DNA of 64,000 nt from CAIVAT01 sp964455285. GTDB taxonomy: Bacteria; Bacteroidota; Bacteroidia; Bacteroidales; FEN-979. Positions 15,093-24,515 of the stretch are shown piece after piece. Every line of letters starts with the position of its first letter. The stretch's first letter is position 1. The DNA is taken from NCBI GenBank assembly GCA_964455285.1, contig CAYVVG010000007.1, positions 1 through 64,000 on the forward strand. The letters run 5' to 3'. The notes under the pieces are model-generated. The model did no database searches and was not told the DNA's origin. It saw only the letters and a list, made by a program, of their open reading frames with translations. A program made the translations under genes and the position numbers.

Positions 15093-18000
15093 ATGCGAAT
15101 TCATCTACTTTTCCTGGCTCTGTTCCTTTTTGTGGCAGGAGGGACTCCTGCGCAGAACAGGAGCCTGAACACGCAGCCGGATCCCGATCGTGAACGGTTG
15201 CTGCGGATGGCCGAATCCTTCGACCAGAGATTTTTGCTCCGCCGGGCCGAACTGGAACGGGTTGCCCGGGAAAAGGGCTGGACACTCAGGGAGGAGACCA
15301 ACGAGGGGGTGACCGAGATCCAGTTTATCGACGAACGGGGCTTTCCCCAGGCCTATCGCACCACCAACCTCAACGCGGGCCGTACCACCAACACCGACGA
15401 TATCTGGGTGGGCGGATCGACCGGGCTGAACCTCACGGGCAGCGGATACGTGGTGGGCGAATGGGACGGCGGTGGCGTGCTGACCACCCACCAGGAGTTC
15501 GACAACGGGGCAGGTACGCGGGTGACCCAGGTTGACGGGCCGGTGGCTTCTCATTACCATTCCACACATGTCGCCGGCACCATCATAGCCGAGGGACAGG
15601 TGGCCGCCGCCCACGGCATGGCCACACAAGCCTTGCTGAATGCCTACGAATGGACCAACGATGTGGCCGAGATGACCACGGCGGCGGCCAACGGCCTTAC
15701 CCTGTCGAACCATTCCTACGGCTGGAACCGGGGGTGGAACTCCAGCGGAGGAAACATGTACTGGTGGGGCGATCCTTCGGTCAGCGCGACCGAAGATTAC
15801 CTGTTCGGATTTTACGACGCCTCCTCCCAGGCCTGGGACCAGATTGCCTACAATGCGCCCAACTACCTGATCGTTAAATCGTCGGGCAATGACCGGAACG
15901 ATGCTTATACAGGCAGTCACTATGTATATAACGGCGCCTCGTGGGTCCTTTCCAATGCGGTGCGTGATCCCGACGGAGGCGCCGACGGGTACGACTGCAT
16001 CGAACAGCAGGGTGTGGCCAAGAACATCCTGACCATCGGGGCCGTGAACGACATCCCCGCTGGATGGAGCAGTTCCGCCAGTGTCGTCCAGAGTGCTTTC
16101 AGCAGCTGGGGCCCCACCGACGACGGCCGGATCAAGCCCGACCTGGTGGCCAACGGCGTGGGCGTGTATTCCACCACCAACACCGGCAACACCGACTACA
16201 CCACCCTCGACGGCACCTCGATGGCCACCCCGAATACCACGGGCACGCTTGTCCTGTTGCAGAGTTATTACCAGTCGCTGCGCGGAGGGACCATGAGCGC
16301 GGCTGCCCTGAAGGGTCTTGTCATCAACACCGCCAACGAGGCGGGACCAGCCAACGGTCCGGATTATCAGAACGGCTGGGGACTTCTGAACGCATCAGGC
16401 GCGGCCGCCCTGATCACTGCCGACAACACCCAGGGAGGGAGGATCGTACAGGGCATCCTTGTAAACGGTCAGACCACCGACTACACCTATTATTGCGACG
16501 GGACCACCAATGTCAATGTCACCCTGAGCTGGACCGACCCGGCAGGCACCCCCCCGGCGGCTTCGCTGAATCCCACCGCCCTTATGTTGGTTAACGACCT
16601 CGACATGAGGTTGATAGGAAGCACCACCACCAATCCATGGGTCCTGAACCCGGCTTCCCCCTCGACGGCCGCTTCGAAGAGCGATAATTTCCGCGACAAC
16701 GTGGAGACCATCAACCTTCTCAGTCCGGCCGCCGGCTACTACACCATCCGGATCACCCACAAGGGCGCCCTCAGCGGAGGTCAGCAGGCCTATGCCCTCA
16801 TCGTAAACGGCATGCGGACGGCACCGACCGGCACTTATTGCGCAGCAAGGTCGACCTCCTGGGCCTCCTTCGAATTTATCAGCAAAGTTGTCATGGGTTC
16901 CATCAGCAATACAACCGGGAGATCGCCCGGCGGATACCATGACTATACGGGGATGGTGAATAAACTGGTCAAGGGGGCGACCCAGTCATTATCTGTGACC
17001 ATCAACGGTTATGCCAGTGATTACGGGCGGGTCTGGATCGACTGGAACCAGGACGGCTACTTCACCGGTGCCGGCGAAGAGTATGTGCTCGGCTCGGGTG
17101 CCGGACCTGTCTACTCCATCAACATCACCGCTCCCATGAACGCGGTCGTGGGCTTTACTGCCATGCGGGTGAGGCTTGGGTACAGTGTGGCACCCACTGC
17201 CTGCGGCACCACCGGATACGGAGAAACGGAGGATTACACCATCCAGGTGCAGTCGGGCTGTGATGCCGGCGGGGGATGCGACGAATACATCAGCCGCGTG
17301 CAGGCCGGCTCGATCGACAACAGCACCGGGTGCAGCGGGTACGCCGATTACACGGCCACCCATTCGACCAGCCTTCCCGTGAACGGTATCGTGCATGTCA
17401 CGGTTACGAACGGGGTATCCCTGTACAGCGCCGACCAGTGCGGGATATGGGTGGACTGGAACCGCAACGGCAGTTTCCTGGATGCCGGCGAACAGGTCAC
17501 GGTGACGGGGACTCCGGGCAGCGGTCCTTACGCGGCAGCGGTGGTTCCTCCGTCGGGCCAGACGACCGGTATCGTAACGATGCGGGTCCGGATCACTTAT
17601 ACCGGCGCTGTCGGCCCCTGTGGTTCGACCACTTACGGGGAGGTGGAAGACTATACCCTGAATCTCACCGCACAGGTACCGAACCAGTGGGTGGGGAACA
17701 TCAGCAACGACTGGTTCGACCCGCTCAACTGGTCGCTGGAGCACATACCGGCCACGACCGAGGACGTCACCATCAGCACCGGTTATCTTTATTACCCGAT
17801 CATCGGCAGCGGAGTGGGTGTATGCAACAATCTGACGGTAGGATCCGGTGCGAGGATCAGCGTGGGGAACGGCGATCTCAGCATTGCCGGGAACATGGAC
17901 ATTTACGGCCAGGCGGAAGAGACCAGCGTCAATTCCGACTTTGTGGTCGGGGGGAACATCCTGTGGCAATCCGGATCGACCGCCAATATCCTGGCCGGCG

Positions 18001-21000
18001 AGTTCTGGGTGACGGGAAACTGGGAATTCAGGAGTGGCGCCAACGCCAACCTGGCCAACGGGATTGTTGTTTTTGATGGAGCCACTGCCTCCAACATCCG
18101 GAATTATACCGCAGCCTGTTCCTTCGCCTCCATTTACAATTACAAATCGTCGGGAGGCTATGTGAACTTCAGCGGAATGTCGACCGATACGACAAAAATC
18201 AACGGGAACCTGGTCAACTTTTATACCTCCAGCCTGACCGAATCGTACTCCTCTTACCCGGTCGTTCTGAAGGGCGGTTTCACCAACAGCGGGAACCTGC
18301 AATGTGTTTACGGCACATTCATTTTTAACGGGACTTCGCACACGATCAACCTGAATACCGGCGATTTCTTCAATCACCTTGTGATCAACTCTTCCGGAAG
18401 TACTTCGCTGGCCGACTCCCTCCGTGTCCACGGGAACCTCACCATCCGGAGCGGAAGCCTGGCGGCGGGCGCCTTCCCCATCATAATCGAAGGGAACTGG
18501 ACCAACCAGGTAGGGCCTGCGGGGTTTGACGAAGGTACCGGGAAGGTGGTTTTTGACGGTCCCGGACATCAGTACGTATTGTCGGACGAAACCTTTAACA
18601 TCCTGGAAGCCAGCATGGGAGCTGCCTTACGCGTGGCCAGCGTATCGCACACGGTAAGCTGCAACCAGTATCTCTGGACCTCGGGGGGTATTGATGTGCT
18701 GGCGGGGACCTTCACCGCGCTGGACCTGGTCCAGAACGGACTCTACGGAGGTTTCTGGCTGAATCCCAACGGGACCATCAACCTGTACAACAACGATGGT
18801 TGGGTTGATCTGAACGGCGAGATCCACATCTATGGCGGGAATTTCAATGTTTACGGGGGGAACGGCTCGGCCAGCTTCTGGCCTTATGCCGCCAACGGGA
18901 TCATCGAAATGAATGCGGGAACGCTTGATTTCAAGAATACGGGTATCCTGGTCTATAACACCGGAACCTATTCGCTGACTGAAAACATTACCGGCGGGAC
19001 GATCCGCACGGCGGGGAGTTTCCTGGTCAACCGGGCCGATTATACCCCGTCGGGAGGGACCACCGAACTTTACGGCGCCACCGATGCCGGTGTTGAGACA
19101 ACCAACGGAGGATACCTGTACCACCTGATCATAAACAAAGGGGTGGCCGATGGCAGCAGCATTCCCGGTCCGGCAATGGTCCGTGACCGGTTTACGGGAT
19201 GGGTGACCGATGCCCCGGCAAGCAATACGGTTGGTGCGACCAACCTGTTGGATGTCAACGGGAACATGCTGATCCAGTCGGGGATCTTCAATGCAGGCCT
19301 GCAGACGATCCAGGTAGCCGGAAACTGGACGAACCTGGCGGGAACCGGCGGTTTTCTGGAGGGTACCAGTACGGTGGTCTTCGACGGGGCCGATTGGAAA
19401 AGTGTGACGACCCCGGAGGATTTCTACAATCTTACACTGAACAAAACCTATCCATCCGCAGGGGCTCTGGTCCTTACCGGAAATTGTAACGTAGCCAACG
19501 ACCTGACGGCCAGCGACGGCGCATTCACCCTGTCCTCCAGTGTCAGTCTGAATGTCGACGGGAATCTGACCATTGCCGTGAATGGTGCGTTAAGTGCCAA
19601 TCCGGGTTCCGTCATCAGCGTTGCAAAAAACTGGTTTGATGGAAATACCACAGCCTATTCAGCCAATCATGGATTCAACCCGGTCGAATGCACGGTGATC
19701 TTCGACGGGAACGCCGATCAGTTCGTTACTGCCGCCAATCCATCTGAAATGTTCTATCATCTGGTTATCAACAAAGCCTCCGGGAAATTCAGGTCGAATA
19801 ATAATGCCCATTGTTTTGGCAACGTTACGATCACCAGCGGGACCTGGGAGGACAACGTGGCCGGTCTGGACCATCAGATTTTTGGCAATTTTACAACAGG
19901 GGCCTCAGGGGTTTTCAACACAACTACCATGGCGAATACGGTCACTTTCACCGGTTTACAGCATTCGATCCTTACCTATAATGGCGCGTCAGGGTCTTTG
20001 CGGAACATCGAAGTGTTTAAAGGCATTGGTTTTTCGGTCATGCAGGCAGGAAATATCAACCTGCCATCCGGAGGGAATCTGACCATTCACCAGGGTTATT
20101 ATATACTGAGCGGGAACCAGCTGAGTGTATCCGGTGATGTTGCAGTAAATAATGCCGGATATCTTTACATGGGTGCGGGGTCGACCCTGGTGATGACCGA
20201 CGCCCGCAGCATCAGCATTAATGCAGGCGGGAGGTTCGAAGGGATAGCGACCATCTCTAATCCGGCCATTGTCAGGGCCAATGTCGGATCAGCACGCTAC
20301 AATTTCAACATTAACAGCGGAGGAACAATATCAACCAACTACTGCCTTTTCCGGAACATGGGAACCGCCGGTGTGAACGTGACAGCCGGAGGATTTGTGG
20401 ATGTTGCAAATGCCTTTTTTGGTTGCGGATTCCAGGATGGGGCTATCGGGGGCACCCTCCTGACCATCGACAACGGCCAGGTCCTGACCATCCGGAACGC
20501 CATTTTCCCGGCCAACACCTGGTCGGGGACAAGCAACGTCTCGAAGAACGTCAATGCAGGCCAGGTCTATTTCGTCGATTACACCGGCGGGTTCTCCGGT
20601 GAGTCGTTCGACAACGACCCCAACAACCGGGTGTCCTGGGTGCCGGCCCTGACCGCATCGGCTTCGGCGACTCCGCCGTCGATCTGCGCGGGATCATCCT
20701 CACAATTGAATACGACTGTCACCGGCGGGCTGGCTCCCTATGGATACCAGTGGTCGCCCGGTACCGGATTGTCGGGAACCACGCTGGCCAACCCGGTAGC
20801 CACGCCAAACACCTCCCGGACCTATTCGGTGACGGTGACCGACGCCCTGGGAACCACGGCCACCGGCAACGTGACTGTCACCGTGACCCCGGTATTGCCG
20901 GTCAGCGTCTCCATCGCAGCTTCGGCAAACCCCTCGCCTCCGGGAAATTTCGTCATGTTCACCGCGACTCCGGTCAACGGGGGTTCGTTGCCTTCCTACC

Positions 21001-21704
21001 AGTGGAAGGTGAACGGGGTGAATGCGGGAACCGGATTGCCGACATACAGTTACGTTCCCAACAACCATGACCAGGTGTCGTGTGTGCTCACCTCCAACTA
21101 TGCCTGTCCATCGGGCAACCCGGCTACCTCGAACGTGATCACGATGGCCGTGCTGAATCCGGCCAACACCGTGACAGGGACCGTTCCGGCTCCGTTGACG
21201 TTGTGCTTCGACGCATCGAATACGGTAACTGTGGCGGGTGGCGGCAACACCTTTATCGTGCAGAGCGGGGCCGGCGCGACCATGATCGCGGGGCAGAAGA
21301 TCAGCTACCTGCCAGGAACCCGGGTGTTTCCGGGAGGATACATGCACGGGTACATCACCACGACGAACCAGTACTGCGGAGCGGTCCCGCCGGCCTCGCC
21401 GGTAACTGTCGCAGGTGGTAACGACGCCGGTGAGATGGATCCCGGGTTCGTCGATTCGCCCTGGTTTGCCCTCTACCCGAACCCCACGAGCGGGCGGTTC
21501 ACCCTGGCACAGAAGGCCGGAGATGGAAACGGCATGCTGCAGGTGGAAATGATGGATATGCGTGGCAGCCGGATTCTATCGGAGCAAATGAAGGGCGAAC
21601 GATCGCACGTGTTCGATGTAACCGGGCTGCCGGCCGGGATCTACCTGGTGCGGGTGGTGAAGGACGACCATGTCGAGACCTTCAAGCTGGTGCTGAGCCG
21701 GTAG
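15093..21704 (+). CDS. Giant secreted subtilase (S8) with GEVED, beta-helix and T9SS domains
   Basis: 2,203 residues with a signal peptide ending GTPAQ (21). The catalytic domain has Asp125 in VGEWDGG (where the usual A-x-x-D-T-G is replaced), His156 in HYHSTHVAGT and Ser376 in DGTSMATP. After a C-terminal beta-sandwich come two GEVED domains ending GYGETEDYTI (about 717) and TYGEVEDYTL (about 857). About 1,000 residues of repetitive beta-helix follow, with recurring GNWTN and VVFDG strands. Then come a PKD-like and an Ig-like domain (about 1855-2015), a Cys-bracketed module shared with the triple-cohesin protein (about 2036-2097) and a T9SS sorting domain (LYPNPTSG). A surface or shed protease-adhesin is likely. 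It is convergent with the 29-residue-repeat genes, 13 bases apart. Confidence 0.9.
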   Translation: MRIHLLFLALFLFVAGGTPAQNRSLNTQPDPDRERLLRMAESFDQRFLLRRAELERVAREKGWTLREETNEGVTEIQFIDERGFPQAYRTTNLNAGRTTNTDDIWVGGSTGLNLTGSGYVVGEWDGGGVLTTHQEFDNGAGTRVTQVDGPVASHYHSTHVAGTIIAEGQVAAAHGMATQALLNAYEWTNDVAEMTTAAANGLTLSNHSYGWNRGWNSSGGNMYWWGDPSVSATEDYLFGFYDASSQAWDQIAYNAPNYLIVKSSGNDRNDAYTGSHYVYNGASWVLSNAVRDPDGGADGYDCIEQQGVAKNILTIGAVNDIPAGWSSSASVVQSAFSSWGPTDDGRIKPDLVANGVGVYSTTNTGNTDYTTLDGTSMATPNTTGTLVLLQSYYQSLRGGTMSAAALKGLVINTANEAGPANGPDYQNGWGLLNASGAAALITADNTQGGRIVQGILVNGQTTDYTYYCDGTTNVNVTLSWTDPAGTPPAASLNPTALMLVNDLDMRLIGSTTTNPWVLNPASPSTAASKSDNFRDNVETINLLSPAAGYYTIRITHKGALSGGQQAYALIVNGMRTAPTGTYCAARSTSWASFEFISKVVMGSISNTTGRSPGGYHDYTGMVNKLVKGATQSLSVTINGYASDYGRVWIDWNQDGYFTGAGEEYVLGSGAGPVYSINITAPMNAVVGFTAMRVRLGYSVAPTACGTTGYGETEDYTIQVQSGCDAGGGCDEYISRVQAGSIDNSTGCSGYADYTATHSTSLPVNGIVHVTVTNGVSLYSADQCGIWVDWNRNGSFLDAGEQVTVTGTPGSGPYAAAVVPPSGQTTGIVTMRVRITYTGAVGPCGSTTYGEVEDYTLNLTAQVPNQWVGNISNDWFDPLNWSLEHIPATTEDVTISTGYLYYPIIGSGVGVCNNLTVGSGARISVGNGDLSIAGNMDIYGQAEETSVNSDFVVGGNILWQSGSTANILAGEFWVTGNWEFRSGANANLANGIVVFDGATASNIRNYTAACSFASIYNYKSSGGYVNFSGMSTDTTKINGNLVNFYTSSLTESYSSYPVVLKGGFTNSGNLQCVYGTFIFNGTSHTINLNTGDFFNHLVINSSGSTSLADSLRVHGNLTIRSGSLAAGAFPIIIEGNWTNQVGPAGFDEGTGKVVFDGPGHQYVLSDETFNILEASMGAALRVASVSHTVSCNQYLWTSGGIDVLAGTFTALDLVQNGLYGGFWLNPNGTINLYNNDGWVDLNGEIHIYGGNFNVYGGNGSASFWPYAANGIIEMNAGTLDFKNTGILVYNTGTYSLTENITGGTIRTAGSFLVNRADYTPSGGTTELYGATDAGVETTNGGYLYHLIINKGVADGSSIPGPAMVRDRFTGWVTDAPASNTVGATNLLDVNGNMLIQSGIFNAGLQTIQVAGNWTNLAGTGGFLEGTSTVVFDGADWKSVTTPEDFYNLTLNKTYPSAGALVLTGNCNVANDLTASDGAFTLSSSVSLNVDGNLTIAVNGALSANPGSVISVAKNWFDGNTTAYSANHGFNPVECTVIFDGNADQFVTAANPSEMFYHLVINKASGKFRSNNNAHCFGNVTITSGTWEDNVAGLDHQIFGNFTTGASGVFNTTTMANTVTFTGLQHSILTYNGASGSLRNIEVFKGIGFSVMQAGNINLPSGGNLTIHQGYYILSGNQLSVSGDVAVNNAGYLYMGAGSTLVMTDARSISINAGGRFEGIATISNPAIVRANVGSARYNFNINSGGTISTNYCLFRNMGTAGVNVTAGGFVDVANAFFGCGFQDGAIGGTLLTIDNGQVLTIRNAIFPANTWSGTSNVSKNVNAGQVYFVDYTGGFSGESFDNDPNNRVSWVPALTASASATPPSICAGSSSQLNTTVTGGLAPYGYQWSPGTGLSGTTLANPVATPNTSRTYSVTVTDALGTTATGNVTVTVTPVLPVSVSIAASANPSPPGNFVMFTATPVNGGSLPSYQWKVNGVNAGTGLPTYSYVPNNHDQVSCVLTSNYACPSGNPATSNVITMAVLNPANTVTGTVPAPLTLCFDASNTVTVAGGGNTFIVQSGAGATMIAGQKISYLPGTRVFPGGYMHGYITTTNQYCGAVPPASPVTVAGGNDAGEMDPGFVDSPWFALYPNPTSGRFTLAQKAGDGNGMLQVEMMDMRGSRILSEQMKGERSHVFDVTGLPAGIYLVRVVKDDHVETFKLVLSR

Positions 21705-21717
21705 GCGCCCGGTGTTT

Positions 21718-23028
21718 TTAATACACCACGGCCTTCCGCACCCGGACATGATTTCCCGAGGTACCTCTGACGGTATAGACACCCGCCGGCCGGCCGGAAA
21801 GATCGATCACCGCCTGCCGGGTGCCGGGACGGTTTGAGTAAATGAGACGGCCTCCCGGGTCGGACACGGTGAGCGATTCCATATCCACCGGGGCGGAAAC
21901 CACCAGTCGGCCGGAGGTGGGATTCGGGGATACCCGGAGGCTGACGGACAAGCCCGGGTCTTCCAGCCCCATTACCGTGTGGTAGCAGTAATATCCGCTG
22001 TCACCCTGCAGCACGTACTCCCCGGTGTAATGCCAGTCTTTGTTGGAATAGGCAGTGGTGAAATTATTTTCATCGAACCGGGAAAGCGACTGCCTTGAAT
22101 TAATCCAACTACCGTTGTCCCATGCCTGTCGCAGGATTTCAGTTTGATTGTGCCCCTCATCGTAGGTGTAAAGAGTCTGCATGAAATCGTGCCACAACCC
22201 TCCATTGTAAAGTTGTGCCAGCATGCGGATGAGATCGGCGGCACCGTTGTAGGTGTAAAAGTGCTGGCTTGTGCTGGTCCAGGCGGTGTCATGCCAGTAT
22301 TGTATTAGTTCCTTTTCGAGCAGGTTGTTACTGTTATAACTGTATATTGCCCTGTCCCAATCCTGCCAGTGTGTGCCGTCCCATTCCTGATGGAGGTATG
22401 ACGTGATCTTTCCCAGGTTGTTGTAGGTGGACTGGTCCCGCGAATCATTGTACCAGGCGGAATTGTTCCATCGCCGGGTAAAATGTCCGGTCAGGTTGTA
22501 GCTTTCGTCGTAGGAATACAAGGTGAGTTCCGAGTTTATCCAGGTTGTCCCGTCCCAAAACTGATACAGGTAGCTCTGGAGGTAGTTGCCGGCATCATAG
22601 GTATATGCAAGACGCAACAAGTTTCTCCAGTCCGAATTATCCCAGTCCTGGTAGATTCGCTCCACCAGGTTATTTGAGGCATCATACGTGTAAAGGTAAC
22701 GGTAGCTGTTCGTCAGGACACTGCCGTTAAATTGCTGCATCAGGTAAGATGTCACGGAATGGTAATCATTATAGGTATAGGTTGTTTTGGATTTCTTTGC
22801 CCACCTGTCATCGTTCCAGATCCACATGATTGCATCCAACCGGTTGTTGTTTGCGTCGTAGTGGAAGTCGGACTCCTTGTTCCGGAGCCTCCACCCCGGC
22901 GAGGAGGTATCCCAGTCCCAAAAGAAAGATCTATCCACAATCCGGACCGGCTCGCGAAGATCCCGGGCGGACTGAGCGCACAGGATCAATGGAACCAGCA
23001 GAAAAAAGAATAACATCCTGATTTTCAT
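21718..23028 (-). CDS. T9SS-exported 29-residue YD/W repeat protein, paralogue 2
   Basis: 436 residues. The signal peptide ends CAQ (19). Then nine full copies and one partial copy of a 29-residue repeat run from about residue 55. The pattern is Y-x-Y-D/N-x4-L-x6-Q-x-W-D/N-x3-W-x-N plus about seven residues; a typical start is YTYDASNNLVERIYQDWDN. It resembles YD/RHS repeats in YxYD but has a fixed short period and two tryptophans. A T9SS sorting domain begins at VSPNPTSG. Its sister gene lies 11 bases upstream and shares architecture and repeat number, so this is a tandem duplication in one operon. A cell-surface binding role is likely; the ligand is unknown. Confidence 0.82.
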   Translation of the reverse strand: MKIRMLFFFLLVPLILCAQSARDLREPVRIVDRSFFWDWDTSSPGWRLRNKESDFHYDANNNRLDAIMWIWNDDRWAKKSKTTYTYNDYHSVTSYLMQQFNGSVLTNSYRYLYTYDASNNLVERIYQDWDNSDWRNLLRLAYTYDAGNYLQSYLYQFWDGTTWINSELTLYSYDESYNLTGHFTRRWNNSAWYNDSRDQSTYNNLGKITSYLHQEWDGTHWQDWDRAIYSYNSNNLLEKELIQYWHDTAWTSTSQHFYTYNGAADLIRMLAQLYNGGLWHDFMQTLYTYDEGHNQTEILRQAWDNGSWINSRQSLSRFDENNFTTAYSNKDWHYTGEYVLQGDSGYYCYHTVMGLEDPGLSVSLRVSPNPTSGRLVVSAPVDMESLTVSDPGGRLIYSNRPGTRQAVIDLSGRPAGVYTVRGTSGNHVRVRKAVVY

Positions 23029-23039
23029 GGCTTGAAATC

Positions 23040-24461
23040 TTATTGATGGATGATCTTTCTAACGAGTGAACGGAGGCCGGAGGTCACCTTCACCGTGTAG
23101 AGCCCCGCCGGCCGGCCTGAAAGATCGATCACCGCCTGCCGGGTGCCGGGACGGATATTATGTATGGTAATGCCTCCGGGCGAGATGACTTCGACGGCAT
23201 CGAGTGTACTTTCACTGCTGATCACGAACCGGCCCCGGGAAGGGTTGGGGCTCAGGGTGATCATTCCGGCGCCGGCCGGAAGGTCATGGATCCCGGTCAC
23301 GGTATGATAATAGGAATAGCTGCTGTCGCCGTAAGTCACCTTGTCACCGGCGCTGTTCCATTCTTTGTATGAATAGCTCTTCTCGACATTGTCGTTGTCG
23401 TAGGCGGAAAGCGCCTGATATTCATTTTGCCACGCAGATCCGTTCCAGGACTGGTACAGCGATCCCGTCGGGTTATGATTGGCATCGTAAGCATAGAGTC
23501 CCTGCCAGTAATCCTCCCATGCGCCGCCGTACCACTCCTGTCCCAATTCCCTGACCTGGTCATTCCAGGCATCGTAGAAGTAATACCATTGGGTGGAATT
23601 CTCCCAGCTGGTCCCGTTCCAATGCTGGTCAAGTTCATAGTTCACAAGGTCGCTGCTGTTATAGGTGTAAGTTCCCTGGATATCGTTCACCCATTCATTG
23701 CCATCCCAATCCTGGTTCAGGTAAGCGCTGATGTTGCCCGTCGAGGTGTACGAGTAGAAATAGCGGTAGATGTTCTGCCAGGCGCTTCCATCCCACTGCT
23801 GGTAGAGGTAACCGGTACGGTTGTTATTGGCATCATACGAATAGAGCCACTGCCAGTAGTTCACCCAGTCGCTTCCGTTCCAGGTACGGTAAAGGTAGCT
23901 TGTGCGGTTGTGGTTCTCGTCGTAGGTATAGCTCCTGTAAGTTACGTTCATCCAGGAGTTGACATACCAGCCCTGGCCAACCCGGTCGGTCAGGTTGTTC
24001 CATGCGTCATACCCATACAGCGTCTGGCTGGAATTTTCCCACCCGGAACCGTTCCAGGACTGGGCCAGGTCGCTTGCCAGATAATTGCCGGATGTGTAAG
24101 TATGCGCGTAGCGGTAGCTGTTTTCCCAGGCGGTTCCGGTCCATGACAGGTAGATGCTGCTGAGCAGGTTGTGGTTCCAGTCGTAGGTGAACGCATTTTC
24201 TTTCGAATAGATTTTCCAGCCCGGTATCAAAGTGTCCCATTCCCAGTAAAAGATGCTGTCGTAAACCTGGATCAGGTCCCGCGGTGCGAGCGGCAGCATA
24301 TCGTCGCTGCCTTCGCAGGCCGGGGGAAGTCCCGGTTTCGTGTGCCGGGCGGATTCCATCTTACGGGGCAGTTTTTTCCCGGCGTTCATTCCGGAATAGA
24401 TCCCCTGCGACATGACCAGCAGGGGGAGGCAAAGGGCCATCAGGGAGAGTGCTTTTTTCAT
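23040..24461 (-). CDS. T9SS-exported 29-residue YD/W repeat protein, paralogue 1
   Basis: 473 residues. The signal peptide ends at VMSQ. An insert rich in K, R and P precedes nine full repeats and one partial repeat of 29 residues; a clear copy starts YSYDANNNRTGYLYQQWDGS. A T9SS sorting domain begins LSPNPSRG. It is the first gene of a pair with the shorter paralogue 11 bases downstream. The repeats have diverged, but the coding DNA near the C-terminus (RPGTRQAVIDLSGRPAG) is almost identical between the two, which points to gene conversion or selection on the sorting domain. I do not recognise a named family beyond loose YD-repeat similarity. Confidence 0.82.
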   Translation of the reverse strand: MKKALSLMALCLPLLVMSQGIYSGMNAGKKLPRKMESARHTKPGLPPACEGSDDMLPLAPRDLIQVYDSIFYWEWDTLIPGWKIYSKENAFTYDWNHNLLSSIYLSWTGTAWENSYRYAHTYTSGNYLASDLAQSWNGSGWENSSQTLYGYDAWNNLTDRVGQGWYVNSWMNVTYRSYTYDENHNRTSYLYRTWNGSDWVNYWQWLYSYDANNNRTGYLYQQWDGSAWQNIYRYFYSYTSTGNISAYLNQDWDGNEWVNDIQGTYTYNSSDLVNYELDQHWNGTSWENSTQWYYFYDAWNDQVRELGQEWYGGAWEDYWQGLYAYDANHNPTGSLYQSWNGSAWQNEYQALSAYDNDNVEKSYSYKEWNSAGDKVTYGDSSYSYYHTVTGIHDLPAGAGMITLSPNPSRGRFVISSESTLDAVEVISPGGITIHNIRPGTRQAVIDLSGRPAGLYTVKVTSGLRSLVRKIIHQ

Positions 24462-24515
24462 GGGTTTTGAGTTTTTATCGGAGAATTAACTTCATGGAGA
24501 CGGACAGGAGGATCA

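Noticed and set aside
16989..18569. 526-codon open frame antisense to the giant subtilase
   Set aside because: Long antisense frames are expected in GC-rich repetitive coding DNA; the translation is low complexity and the sense frame has clear domains.
21718..24461. RHS/YD-repeat polymorphic toxins
   Set aside because: Repeats are 29 residues with two tryptophans, there is no RHS core or toxin domain, and both proteins end in T9SS sorting domains.
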